The position numbers were made by a program, and so were the translations under genes. Below, piece by piece: positions 42,846 to 50,242 of a DNA stretch of 64,000 bases (the stretch's first letter is position 1; the number at the start of each line of letters is the position of its first letter). The DNA comes from an uncultured Prevotellaceae bacterium (GTDB lineage: Bacteria; Bacteroidota; Bacteroidia; Bacteroidales; Bacteroidaceae). The notes under the pieces were generated by a model. The model did no database searches. It had not been told where the DNA came from and saw only the letters and a program-made list of their open reading frames with translations. Location of the stretch: assembly GCA_900318885.1 (NCBI GenBank), contig ONMN01000012.1:1-64000 (forward strand), given 5' to 3'.

Positions 42846-43661
42846 ATGAAGAAACCCGAATGGCTTGAAAAAGAACAGCTTTATAAAATACTGTTTGAGT
42901 CGGACACGCCTCGTGGACGTGCCTTCGACATTGTCTTGATGGTGGTAATCTCGCTCAGCATTCTCGTATCCTTTATCGAGACCATTCCGTCGCTGGCACA
43001 TACTTTCCGGCTCTTGCTGGAGATATCGGAATACCTGTTCACCTTCTTCTTTACCCTCGAGTACATTGCCCGCGTCTACTGCTCACCACGACCCAGAGAC
43101 TATGTGCTGAGCTTCTTTGGCGTTATTGACCTCTTGGCCACATTGCCGCCTTATCTGTCCTATTTCCTGCCAAACGCGCGCTACATGATCCTGTTCCGTA
43201 CGTTCCGCTTCATCCGCATCTTCCGCATTTTCAAATTGTTCTCGCTGATCAACGAGGGCTACATCCTGATGAACTCGCTCAGGAAGAGTATCAACAAGAT
43301 ATCCGTCTATTTCCTGTTCGTACTCATACTCGTCACTTGTCTGGGTACGCTGATGTATATGGTTGAGAGCGGCCATCCTGACACGAAATTCACTGATTTG
43401 GCGACGTCCGTCTATTGGGCTATCGTCACGATGACCACCGTCGGCTATGGCGACATCACACCAGTAACCCCCATAGGACGCTTGCTTTCGGCATTCATCA
43501 TGCTCCTTGGCTACACCATCATTGCCGTTCCTACCGGCATTGTCACAGCCAACATCATCGACGAGACGAAAGAAAAGCCGAAAGACGGCCGTTGTCCACG
43601 ATGTGGCGACGAGGTGCGCGACAACGACCGTTACTGCTCCCACTGCGGCGAAAAACTATAA
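42846..43661 (+). CDS. Voltage-gated-type potassium channel with C-terminal zinc ribbon
   Basis: 271 aa from MKKPEWLEKE; the preceding codon is also ATG (42843). Six helices are visible, with an S4-like Arg ladder RTFRFIRIFRIFKLF and the K+ selectivity filter TMTTVGYGDITP before S6. After S6 a short linker leads to RCPRCGDEVRDNDRYCSHCG, a four-Cys zinc ribbon in the cytosol, unusual for this channel family and a possible redox or metal sensor. A longer open frame reaches upstream across the promoter and is not used. Monocistronic. Confidence 0.9.
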   Translation: MKKPEWLEKEQLYKILFESDTPRGRAFDIVLMVVISLSILVSFIETIPSLAHTFRLLLEISEYLFTFFFTLEYIARVYCSPRPRDYVLSFFGVIDLLATLPPYLSYFLPNARYMILFRTFRFIRIFRIFKLFSLINEGYILMNSLRKSINKISVYFLFVLILVTCLGTLMYMVESGHPDTKFTDLATSVYWAIVTMTTVGYGDITPVTPIGRLLSAFIMLLGYTIIAVPTGIVTANIIDETKEKPKDGRCPRCGDEVRDNDRYCSHCGEKL

Positions 43662-43683
43662 TGCCCGCCGAATACTAAAAAGA

Positions 43684-44124
43684 CTACCATTCGTAATCTT
43701 CCACGTAACTATCGAAGTGGACTTCTTGGTTCCAGCCGGTCTCGCGGAAGAGGTCGCGTATTTCCTCCTGAATGGCAGGAGAAATAAGTCGCTCGCCATT
43801 GCGGTACTCATAGTAGTAGGTCTTGCAGTGGCTAGCAATAAAATGGCTGCGCACGTACGGTTCTACGCGACGGGGCATATCGGCATTGAAGATATGCATC
43901 ATTCCCTGCGCAAACTGCACCTTCTCCGACTGGCGGAATAGCGGACAATGTTCCGTCGCCACATCCTGATAGTGCGGATTGACGCAATGATAGGAACTTT
44001 TGGTGTCAGGCATCTGCTGACCAACCTTCCAACGCAGACAGCGATCCTTCAATGGACACTGCGCTGCAAAACAAACGGTATAGCCGCTAACGGCTTTCTC
44101 CTTGAATATCTCTTGTTCTTTCAT
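43684..44124 (-). CDS. Small Cys-rich hypothetical protein (DUF6078-like)
   Basis: 146 aa from MKEQEIFKEK; a start 15 bp upstream is possible. The N-terminal CFAAQCPLKDRCLRWK and later SYHCVNPHYQDVATEHCPLF give five conserved-looking Cys that could bind a metal. The C-terminal half has a basic/aromatic DNA-binding-like look (HCKTYYYEYRNGERLISPAI) with no assigned function. I believe this is the Bacteroidales family DUF6078, from memory. It lies downstream of the VirE-like gene, outside the inverted repeat that encloses it. Confidence 0.6.
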   Translation of the reverse strand: MKEQEIFKEKAVSGYTVCFAAQCPLKDRCLRWKVGQQMPDTKSSYHCVNPHYQDVATEHCPLFRQSEKVQFAQGMMHIFNADMPRRVEPYVRSHFIASHCKTYYYEYRNGERLISPAIQEEIRDLFRETGWNQEVHFDSYVEDYEW

Positions 44125-44203
44125 TATTTTCAATTTCAATTATCAATTATGAATTATGAATTGTGAATTATCAATTGTCAATTCTCAATTGTCAATTTCA
44201 ATT
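44125..44203 (-). repeat. AT-rich leader of CAATT-type short repeats
   Basis: Variants of ATCAATTNTGAATT run from the gene start at 44124 up to the inverted repeat at 44204. It resembles the leader at 1694-1744. No clear promoter was seen. Confidence 0.55.
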
Positions 44204-44313
44204 CTCCCCTCACCCTTCACTCCAATCGTTGGGAATACCTTTGTAGAAAGGGCTTGAGGACGAGTGAGGGGTACTTCTGACCCCTCACTGGCCCTTCACT
44301 CACCCCTCACTCA
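44204..44313. repeat. Left copy of ~110-bp imperfect inverted repeat around the VirE-like gene
   Basis: It aligns with the reverse complement of 45898-46010 at roughly 80 percent identity by eye. Shared blocks include CCCTCACCC(T/C)TCACTC, GGGAAT(A/G)CCTTTG, AGAAAGGG, GTGAGGGGTA and GACCC(C/T)TCACT. Its inner end overlaps the stop codon of the VirE-like gene (44311-44313). Confidence 0.75.
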
Positions 44314-45522
44314 TGCTGCTTTCAGGGGCACAGCCTTGTAGTAGGACACATGGCCTCGACAGGTGCTGTCGAACTCCAACAGTTTCATGGCCTGACCCAG
44401 ACGAACCCTCGTGCTCATGTTGTCAGGAAGCTGAGGGTACTTGCTCTGGATGATGCCCAGCAATTCCGTGGTGTTCATCGACTTCACGTGCTCGCCCTCT
44501 TCCGGCTTGCGGAAACAGACCTTGATGATTTCCACAATGTCCTTCTGCTCCTGGAAGCCAACATTCAGTTCCTGAATGCGCCTGACCTCGTCGTTGTTGA
44601 ACCAATACGGAGCCTTCAGCTCGTTCACCTCATACAACACCTGAGCATACAACTGCCCATAGTCAATCTCACCCGTGTTGTCAATCAACTGTCCGTTGGG
44701 GATGTTCACGCAGATGTAGCGACGCGAGCCCGTTGCGTCCGTCAAGGGATGCGGATTGTTGGTCGTTGCCACGAACGACGCATAGCGAGGACGGTCTTCC
44801 TGCGAGGCGCCATAGATGGGACGACCGTTGACCTTGCTTTTCGACAGCGTCTGCTTCAGGTTCGCGTGCTGGCTGGGACGGATGGCCTCAAGTTCGTCCA
44901 GATTCACCAGCAGGTTGTTCGTCAGGGCCATCTCCTTATCGAACTTGTTCGACAGGTTCAGATGGTCCAGATAGTACTGGCGCAGGTGTTCAGGCAACAG
45001 TCGTTTCACGAAAGTCGTCTTGCCACAACCCTGAGGACCAATCAGTGTTGGCACACACTCATTGCCATGCAGCGTATCCATCTGCAACCAATGGGCCACA
45101 GCCGAACGGAGCCAGATGCTCAAATACGACAGCACTTCGGAGCTGACACCAGGCAGGCGACTGAATACACGTGCCACATGGTTCTGTCCGTCCCACTGAG
45201 GCAGGTGCTCCAGAAACTCCTTGACGGGGTCGAACGTCGTGACATCCTCAGAATTGATGTACGTCTGGATGTCCGTCTTCGGATCCTTCCCCTCACAGAT
45301 GTCCTCGCGCCTGGCTCGCAGGATGATGCTGTTCAGCGCCTGCTGTGTCAGTGTACGCCATTCTGGTTCCTGGCCTTCAGGAGGCTGGACTGAAAATTCC
45401 ACCTTGCCGTTCAGCACGTTGCGACGGAAGAGGTAATTGTCTGCAAGAAACTGCTCTGCAGCGAGCATTCCGGTCAGCGAAGCATTCATAGCCTCGCCAT
45501 TCAAAAGCAATGACTTACTCAT
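44311..45522 (-). CDS. VirE-like P-loop ATPase
   Basis: 403 aa, matching the ATPase core of the virulence-associated E family: Walker A TLIGPQGCGKTTFVKRLLP, Walker B-like NNLLVNLDELEAI, and FVATTNNPHPLTDATGSRRY (sensor/arginine region). This family relates to superfamily 3 helicase/primase ATPases of phages and mobile elements. The usual N-terminal primase-like half is missing: the protein starts just before the ATPase domain. It stands alone with its own promoter and is enclosed by a long inverted repeat. The function in Bacteroidota is unknown. Confidence 0.8.
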   Translation of the reverse strand: MSKSLLLNGEAMNASLTGMLAAEQFLADNYLFRRNVLNGKVEFSVQPPEGQEPEWRTLTQQALNSIILRARREDICEGKDPKTDIQTYINSEDVTTFDPVKEFLEHLPQWDGQNHVARVFSRLPGVSSEVLSYLSIWLRSAVAHWLQMDTLHGNECVPTLIGPQGCGKTTFVKRLLPEHLRQYYLDHLNLSNKFDKEMALTNNLLVNLDELEAIRPSQHANLKQTLSKSKVNGRPIYGASQEDRPRYASFVATTNNPHPLTDATGSRRYICVNIPNGQLIDNTGEIDYGQLYAQVLYEVNELKAPYWFNNDEVRRIQELNVGFQEQKDIVEIIKVCFRKPEEGEHVKSMNTTELLGIIQSKYPQLPDNMSTRVRLGQAMKLLEFDSTCRGHVSYYKAVPLKAA

Positions 45523-45556
45523 GATAATAACAAAGAATCTAAAAAGTTAATACTAG

Positions 45557-45582
45557 ATAGGCTGGTGTTCTTCATAGCCTAT
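45557..45582 (-). other. 5'-leader hairpin of the VirE-like gene
   Basis: ATAGGCT (45557-45563) pairs with AGCCTAT (45576-45582) around a 12-nt loop in the about 80-nt leader between promoter and start. It could affect translation; short, so weakly supported. Confidence 0.35.
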
Positions 45583-45607
45583 AGCACCCTACCTTAGAAT
45601 GCCACTG

Positions 45608-45639
45608 CAAAGGTACGAAAAAAAATTGCGGTTTGCAAG
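45608..45639 (-). promoter_or_regulatory. Promoter of the VirE-like gene
   Basis: The minus strand has CTTG (45636-45639), a 20-nt spacer and TACCTTTG (45608-45615). It gives a leader of about 80 nt before the start at 45522. Confidence 0.7.
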
Positions 45640-45738
45640 TTTTCCCAGAGTTTTTCCTGTTAAAATATGTAATTTAACAGTTCCCTTTCTGCATTTTTAA
45701 ATTGTCTTCCCTATTCTGGCCGTTTTCCTTATTAAAGC

Positions 45739-45828
45739 CCGCAGGCAATCCAATTAAAGCAAACTCTCAGTCCGAGCCCGACGGACTGCCAGTCCGCTCC
45801 TTGCGGACTCGAAGTTTGCTCCCTGCGG
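45739..45828. other. Nested multi-stem structured element upstream of VirE-like gene
   Basis: Four helices nest in 90 nt: P1 CCGCAGG/CCTGCGG (45739-45745 with 45822-45828), P2 AGCAAACT/AGTTTGCT (45758-45765 with 45813-45820), P3 CAGTCCG/CGGACTG (45769-45789) and P4 AGTCCG/CGGACT (45791-45809). P3 and P4 branch inside P2 as a three-way junction. Four perfect, properly nested helices suggest a folded RNA or a DNA hairpin element. It lies in the 685-bp gap between 45522 and 46208, upstream of the VirE promoter. Confidence 0.6.
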
Positions 45829-45897
45829 AATAACGACGAGCAAGAAACTGCCAGCCCGTTAGCTTCTTTTGTGTTCCTTGCTGGCATCGAGGTAACT

Positions 45898-46010
45898 GTT
45901 GAGTGAGGGGTCAGTGTAGGGTGAGTGAAGGGTCAACCCTACCCCTCACTGCCTCTCAGTCCCTTTCTGCAAAGGCATTCCCGAAGATTTGAGTGAGGGG
46001 TGAGGGGTAG
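45898..46010. repeat. Right copy of ~110-bp imperfect inverted repeat
   Basis: Reverse-complement counterpart of 44204-44313. Together the two copies bound a 1.8-kb unit that holds the VirE-like gene, its promoter and the structured element. The 46011-46156 stretch that follows shows no gene or clear structure. Confidence 0.75.
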
Positions 46011-46156
46011 TCACGCGATAGTCAACCAAAATCAGGAAACGTCACAGACCATTAGACTTCATGTTCGGCACCGCTAAACTCCGAGTTTACCCGCATTAAA
46101 ATGCAATACTCCGAAAGAAATCTCAAATACTATCGGAGTATTTTTTCGTCTAATTA

Positions 46157-46188
46157 TTTGGAACTTTCAGTTTTTATTCTTATCTTTG
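46157..46188 (+). promoter_or_regulatory. Consensus promoter of the toxin-antitoxin operon
   Basis: TTTG at 46157-46160, a 20-nt spacer and TATCTTTG at 46181-46188, a full match 20 bp before the antitoxin start. Confidence 0.8.
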
Positions 46189-46207
46189 CGGCGTTAATAA
46201 GTACTAT

Positions 46208-46516
46208 ATGAAAGATAATAGGTATCCAGAGATTGAAGAGGAAGAAGGCATTGGTATGTGCTGTGAGCCATCTGTAGAGTATGGTGCTACAGGTAGTGGC
46301 TATGCCAATACCCTTGAGGCATTCAACGAAGATGTTGTTGATGTGGCAGATACTTGGGATCCTGGCATCGGCCCATACAACATGGAAGAATTAAATGCTC
46401 GTATAGATGAGGCAGAGACCTTTATCGAAAAAGCAGAACAAGGAGATTGGAGTGACTGGGTGACAGAGGCTCAGTCTCGAGCTAATCTATACAGTAAGTA
46501 CCCATGGCTAAAGTAA
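46208..46516 (+). CDS. Putative antitoxin (acidic, unknown family)
   Basis: 102 aa, strongly acidic, no DNA-binding motif recognised. The end is helical (MEELNARIDEAETFIEKAEQ, then SRANLYSKYPW), the kind of helix that wraps a RelE/ParE toxin. Its last 13 bp overlap the toxin gene, the classic antitoxin-first order. Assigned by context; the family is not recognised. Confidence 0.6.
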   Translation: MKDNRYPEIEEEEGIGMCCEPSVEYGATGSGYANTLEAFNEDVVDVADTWDPGIGPYNMEELNARIDEAETFIEKAEQGDWSDWVTEAQSRANLYSKYPWLK

Positions 46517-46824
46517 AATGGACGGTAAAGGCTGACCGTCTTTTTGACAAATACGTGTTTAACGCATTCTTGGAATATGGTCAAAAAACTTCCAAGAAAT
46601 GGATGACAGAACGTATCGCCTTTGCGGATCGAGTTGCCAGACATCCAGAATCCTACACACCGGAACCATTGTTGTCAGACAGAAAACGCATGTATCGCAG
46701 TTGTCAAATACTGGGAAGGTTTAAGATAGTCTACTACTACGCAAAATTATCAGAGATTGTACATGTTGTTGATATTTGGGATATGTTGATGAACCCTGAG
46801 AATTTGCAACAAAGAATAAAGTGA
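46504..46824 (+). CDS. RelE/ParE-type toxin
   Basis: 106 aa, typical size and basic. The pattern WTVKADRLFDKYVFNAFLEYG near the N-terminus and RSCQILGRFKIVYYYAKLSEIVHVVDIWD near the C-terminus (beta strands ending in a V-x-I-W-D strand) fit the RelE/ParE fold. Members cleave mRNA at the ribosome or poison gyrase; which applies cannot be told here. Overlaps the antitoxin gene by 13 bp. Confidence 0.75.
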   Translation: MAKVKWTVKADRLFDKYVFNAFLEYGQKTSKKWMTERIAFADRVARHPESYTPEPLLSDRKRMYRSCQILGRFKIVYYYAKLSEIVHVVDIWDMLMNPENLQQRIK

Positions 46825-46937
46825 CAAAAGAAGCCCGCTATGTGGCCTCATTGACCAGCAACGAGCCAGAACTCATTGAATTCCATAAGAATTTCGAGAA
46901 ATCACTCAAAGAAGGTTTTATGAAATCGCACAAGTGA
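46821..46937 (+). CDS. Small ORF coupled to the toxin gene (38 aa)
   Basis: A GTG at 46821 overlaps the toxin stop (GTGA) and opens a 38-codon frame; the product begins VTKEARYVASLTSNEPELIE and ends EGFMKSHK. The 4-bp overlap suggests coupling, but the reading frame is short and GTG-started, so it may be a remnant. Confidence 0.3.
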   Translation: MTKEARYVASLTSNEPELIEFHKNFEKSLKEGFMKSHK

Positions 46938-46980
46938 TAACTTTCAGCTTCCTTCTTCCATCAGCCAACATTTGTGTCGC

Positions 46981-47103
46981 TCACCAGTCCCTCAGCCATT
47001 CATGCTTGCGGGGATAAAGGTCTTTATTGATGATATAGCTAGGTGTAACAGGAATCACTTCATTCCATTCTTCACCTACTTTCTGAAACTGCCTAATGTT
47101 CAT
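46981..47103 (-). CDS. Small ORF (40 aa), second half of a possible membrane peptide
   Basis: It starts MNIRQFQKVGEEWNEVIPVT and ends KHEWLRDW. Its ATG overlaps the stop of the ORF at 47100-47186 (ATGA). It reads as the soluble tail of a small membrane protein. Either the two are coupled peptides or one gene with a frameshift. Confidence 0.4.
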   Translation of the reverse strand: MNIRQFQKVGEEWNEVIPVTPSYIINKDLYPRKHEWLRDW

Positions 47104-47186
47104 ATCGCTACTCTATGCTCAACAAACACTACTGAGCATATCAATATTATCGTTATTCCAATAGCAATATATTCTTTTCGAGTCAT
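47100..47186 (-). CDS. Small membrane peptide ORF (28 aa)
   Basis: MTRKEYIAIGITIILICSVV then FVEHRVAI: one hydrophobic helix with a basic N-terminus. It starts 11 bp after the stop of the 317-aa gene, so it extends that operon. With the overlapping frame downstream it would make a single-pass protein of about 70 aa if a frameshift joined them. Confidence 0.45.
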   Translation of the reverse strand: MTRKEYIAIGITIILICSVVFVEHRVAI

Positions 47187-47197
47187 TTACTTATTTC

Positions 47198-48151
47198 TTA
47201 CTTTGATTTGCAAATAGAGGGTTCGTCTGCCAGGTCTCTTAAGACCTTTCTCACTATTTCGTCAGAATCAGCATTCTGAAGATGTATTTTATTCCTTTCC
47301 TTCAGATACTCTAAGAACTGTTGTTGATTGTCGTTATCAAATGTATCCCACACGTCTTTGTATTCTTGGGGAATATACTTCATGCAATGATTAGACAATA
47401 TTTCGTGTCTTTCTTCATTGCTACCATAGTTATATGAGTATCCATATTCTTTCCACAAGTCACTTGAAACAGACACCAGCCATTTTCTCAATTCTTCGAC
47501 TAATTCATACCTCTCCAATTTGCCTGCTATTACTCCTATCATCAGCCTGACTATAGAGCTTTCAAACATAGGGAGCAATGGAGGTTCCTTATCGTCAGGC
47601 ATTACTCTATACGCCCCAAATTTATACACACCTTTACAAAGCTTGTATATGATAATATAGAACATATCCCTTATGTCGTCGTCAGTTATGATTTCGCCAG
47701 TTTCCGCCATAACGCTCAGCAAGTCCGCCTCGTTCAGTCTCGTCTTGTCTAAAACGAAATCTGGATCTTCACGTAATCGCTGATATAAGAAGTAATAGTT
47801 TCTGCCCTCACTGAGTTCTTTCATTTTTTTCTTTAAACAGTCAGAAGGAAAGAATTGGATAATAAGCCATGATAATTCTCTTTCATGATATAATTCCCAT
47901 ATGTCTTTTAAAAAGGGGATAAAGCAGTCATCCCAGAAAGTATACAGTTTCTTATATGCCCATTTCCTGTCAGACATACCTGATTGAAGAAAAGCAAAGA
48001 GTATTTGCTTCTGGTATTTCCAATCCAAGGCATTAAAGCGCCATTCGATTTCGTTACGAGAAGCAGTTACTTTCCCTCCACTTTTATCTAAATAGCCTTT
48101 GATGGCTATAGAGATAGGCTTATTATGCTTTCTTATTTTATAATTCCCCAC
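47198..48151 (-). CDS. Hypothetical protein (317 aa)
   Basis: Not recognised. Soluble, helical, Trp/Tyr-rich (NALDWKYQKQILFAFLQSGM; KKLYTFWDDCFIPFLKDIWE), no signal peptide. The repeated pattern of amphipathic helices resembles HEAT-like proteins, but this is only an impression. It lies 10 bp after the mini-WYL gene in a minus-strand run starting at 50185. Codon use is AT-rich compared with the left half of the window. Confidence 0.6.
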   Translation of the reverse strand: MGNYKIRKHNKPISIAIKGYLDKSGGKVTASRNEIEWRFNALDWKYQKQILFAFLQSGMSDRKWAYKKLYTFWDDCFIPFLKDIWELYHERELSWLIIQFFPSDCLKKKMKELSEGRNYYFLYQRLREDPDFVLDKTRLNEADLLSVMAETGEIITDDDIRDMFYIIIYKLCKGVYKFGAYRVMPDDKEPPLLPMFESSIVRLMIGVIAGKLERYELVEELRKWLVSVSSDLWKEYGYSYNYGSNEERHEILSNHCMKYIPQEYKDVWDTFDNDNQQQFLEYLKERNKIHLQNADSDEIVRKVLRDLADEPSICKSK

Positions 48152-48161
48152 GTCGCCTTTA

Positions 48162-48428
48162 TTATAACTGTGTGAAATAATCCCCTACCTGATTCCAATA
48201 GATATGCGTAAAGCAATGTCCATTTACCTTTTGGATTCTACTGACTTTAAACGTCCGTTCTTCGCCAATATCTATACGATATGCTTGAATATATCTGCCT
48301 CCATAACAACGGGAATATTCAAGGTCTGCTATCCGACAACTAAATACCTTTCCATTTCTCGTACAGTATTCAATTTCAATTGTCTGGCGAGACATAATAG
48401 CCCTATCAATCACTTCTTCAATACACAT
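48162..48428 (-). CDS. Minimal stand-alone WYL-domain-like protein
   Basis: 88 aa. AIMSRQTIEIEYCTRNGKVF, CRIADLEYSRCYGGRYIQAY and EERTFKVSRIQKVNG follow the order of a WYL domain (strand, Arg, strand, aromatic AY strand, FKVSRI). WYL domains bind ligands or nucleic acid and are often regulators in defence loci, but normally carry an N-terminal HTH, which is absent. Directly abuts the preceding gene. Confidence 0.6.
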   Translation of the reverse strand: MCIEEVIDRAIMSRQTIEIEYCTRNGKVFSCRIADLEYSRCYGGRYIQAYRIDIGEERTFKVSRIQKVNGHCFTHIYWNQVGDYFTQL

Positions 48429-48926
48429 TTATCTCCATGATTGTTTATTCCCCTGAAAACTACTACCACTACCATTAGTTTTGCTATATCGTTCCTTACG
48501 AATCTGCCACTTCAGCCATGATTGATCGCTTTTTGTAGCACTATTAAAAACCATAGCAATCTTTTGCCTATCCTTGCCAACCTTGTAGCGTTCTCTCATC
48601 TCCTTGCGGATTAGCGACACGTTGCCACTCTGTTTGTCTTGGAACTCCTCAATCAGCGTATCAATATCAGCATTCTTGATACGCTCCTCGCGCTTCCCCA
48701 CTTTATCCTTAAACAAGGTGTTGAAAACAGACATTCTGAAAACCTTTTCTTCCTTCACCCATCTGCTATAATAAAGAGATGTCAGCTCCAGCCTCGATAG
48801 CCCTTCCAACATACCCATACACTTTCTTAACTCCGCATCATCCCATCCAGAATAATGCGCCTTCCTTGCCTGTTGCAAAATGTACTCGAAATCTGTCATA
48901 TCCATTAGTCTTTTAATCCTCTTCAC
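48429..48926 (-). CDS. Hypothetical protein (165 aa)
   Basis: Not recognised. Basic, helical, with a disordered Gly/Ser/Gln-rich C-terminus (KTNGSGSSFQGNKQSWR). The first ATG overlaps the upstream gene by 14 bp; MDMTDFEYIL at 48905 is an alternative start without overlap. Its stop abuts the mini-WYL start. Confidence 0.55.
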   Translation of the reverse strand: MKRIKRLMDMTDFEYILQQARKAHYSGWDDAELRKCMGMLEGLSRLELTSLYYSRWVKEEKVFRMSVFNTLFKDKVGKREERIKNADIDTLIEEFQDKQSGNVSLIRKEMRERYKVGKDRQKIAMVFNSATKSDQSWLKWQIRKERYSKTNGSGSSFQGNKQSWR

Positions 48927-49608
48927 ATATTAAGTCCTTAATCTGAGACATTGAAATCTTTGTTTCCTGAAAATCAGCGTAACGCCAGATGTCATACAGG
49001 AAAGCTCCTGCTATCAGCACAACCATCACATTCACCAATATTTGGTCTTTTGGAGATACTGACAGATATCCTAACATCAACAATGCCAAAACGCCCTCTA
49101 TCCCCAGTCTCCTAATTCGCCCAGAAAACAAAAAGAAGCATATCCTTACATACCAGTAGACAATTACAATGCCAATAGAAAAAATAGCAGCTCTAAACAG
49201 ATTTTCAAAAATATCACCAATCGCATCTACAGATATAGGCAGAATACCCCGGCTCCTTGTAAAATTAGGGGTGCTATTCATGGTTTGACAGAGTTCCCAA
49301 ATGGAAATAACTAGCAACACTGCAAATGATGCCATAAAGACATATGAAGCTACTTTCTTTGTTATATCAATTGTCTTTATCTCATGTTGAGATAACAGAT
49401 CCAAGATTCCCTTTCCAAAACAGAAAAAGAGTGAAATTCCAAACAGGAGAAGAATACTCTCTCCAAATCCGTCTAACTTGTCTTGCACTAACCATTGGCC
49501 GAAATAGTTGGCAATTCCTACAACAAACCATATAATCGTCGACAACCATATTACTTTGAATAATGTCGGATACCGACACTCCAATTTGTCAATCTTTACT
49601 TTTTCCAT
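48913..49608 (-). CDS. Multi-pass membrane protein, unknown function
   Basis: 231 aa with about six hydrophobic helices (e.g. VIWLSTIIWFVVGIANYF, ESILLLFGISLFFCFGKGIL, VLALLMLGYLSVS). No known family was recognised. It follows the anchored protein gene by 13 bp and precedes the 165-aa gene with an overlap. Confidence 0.6.
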   Translation of the reverse strand: MEKVKIDKLECRYPTLFKVIWLSTIIWFVVGIANYFGQWLVQDKLDGFGESILLLFGISLFFCFGKGILDLLSQHEIKTIDITKKVASYVFMASFAVLLVISIWELCQTMNSTPNFTRSRGILPISVDAIGDIFENLFRAAIFSIGIVIVYWYVRICFFLFSGRIRRLGIEGVLALLMLGYLSVSPKDQILVNVMVVLIAGAFLYDIWRYADFQETKISMSQIKDLICEED

Positions 49609-49621
49609 AGCAGTATTGTTT

Positions 49622-50185
49622 TTATTGTTGTTCTTCTACTACTTTACACTTTTCAATCTCCGTCAATACAGTCCTTTGAATCTTGAAGAAGTCATCAAGC
49701 GTGCTGGCCAAATATCCTTTCAAGTCTGGAATCTGACGAACAAACAACATGTTCTTCTTCGAATGTACTCCAATCTCCTCTGCCTCCTTGTTAATCGTAT
49801 ACAAAACCGTACAATTGGCATGGGCATTGGTTGCATTAATAGTTTTCTGCACCGCAGCAAACTCTTCTATATCACAATACGTTGACATGTGGTGCCACCA
49901 AAGATCGTACACATTGATGAAGTAACAATCATTATCTGCCTCTATCATAAAGCGCTCACCTTGATAGGAGAAATAAATCCTGACATCATCCTCTTCCGTT
50001 CCATACTCATACTCACACCCCATTTCCCTTAGCGTTTCAAGCACCAAGTCCCTCGTCTCATTGATAAAACCTTCAGAAGACGTAGCAGTTGTACCAACCT
50101 CCACATCCGCCTTCTGGTCATTCTTGTACATCTTATAAAACATGTACACCCCAAGCAATGCAGCCATTACAATAAATCCTTCCAT
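49622..50185 (-). CDS. Membrane-anchored YbjN-like protein
   Basis: 187 aa: one N-terminal helix (about residues 3-19) then a soluble domain. DLVLETLREMGCEYEY, VRIYFSYQGERFMIEADND and ATNAHANCTVLYTINKEAEE resemble the YbjN/type III chaperone-like fold, including the helix after the mid-domain strand. Function unknown. First gene of the operon 50185 to 46981. Confidence 0.5.
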   Translation of the reverse strand: MEGFIVMAALLGVYMFYKMYKNDQKADVEVGTTATSSEGFINETRDLVLETLREMGCEYEYGTEEDDVRIYFSYQGERFMIEADNDCYFINVYDLWWHHMSTYCDIEEFAAVQKTINATNAHANCTVLYTINKEAEEIGVHSKKNMLFVRQIPDLKGYLASTLDDFFKIQRTVLTEIEKCKVVEEQQ

Positions 50186-50192
50186 AACTCAA

Positions 50193-50200
50193 CAAAATTA
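50193..50200 (-). promoter_or_regulatory. Putative -7 box of the 50185 operon
   Basis: The minus strand reads TAATTTTG ending 8 bp before the ATG, which would give a leaderless mRNA. It lies in the T-rich tail of the hairpin at 50203-50242. Confidence 0.45.
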
Positions 50201-50202
50201 AA

Positions 50203-50242
50203 TTTGGTTGCGAAGTTAGCCATTTCTAACTACGCAACCAAA
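50203..50242 (-). terminator. Strong terminator hairpin after the 50278-51711 gene
   Basis: A 17-bp stem with one mismatch (50203-50219 with 50226-50242; arm TTTGGTTGCGAAGTTAG) and a 6-nt loop. On the minus strand it is followed by TTTAATTTTG. A second hairpin, TCCACAAG/CTTGTGGA (50252-50268), precedes it. Confidence 0.75.
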
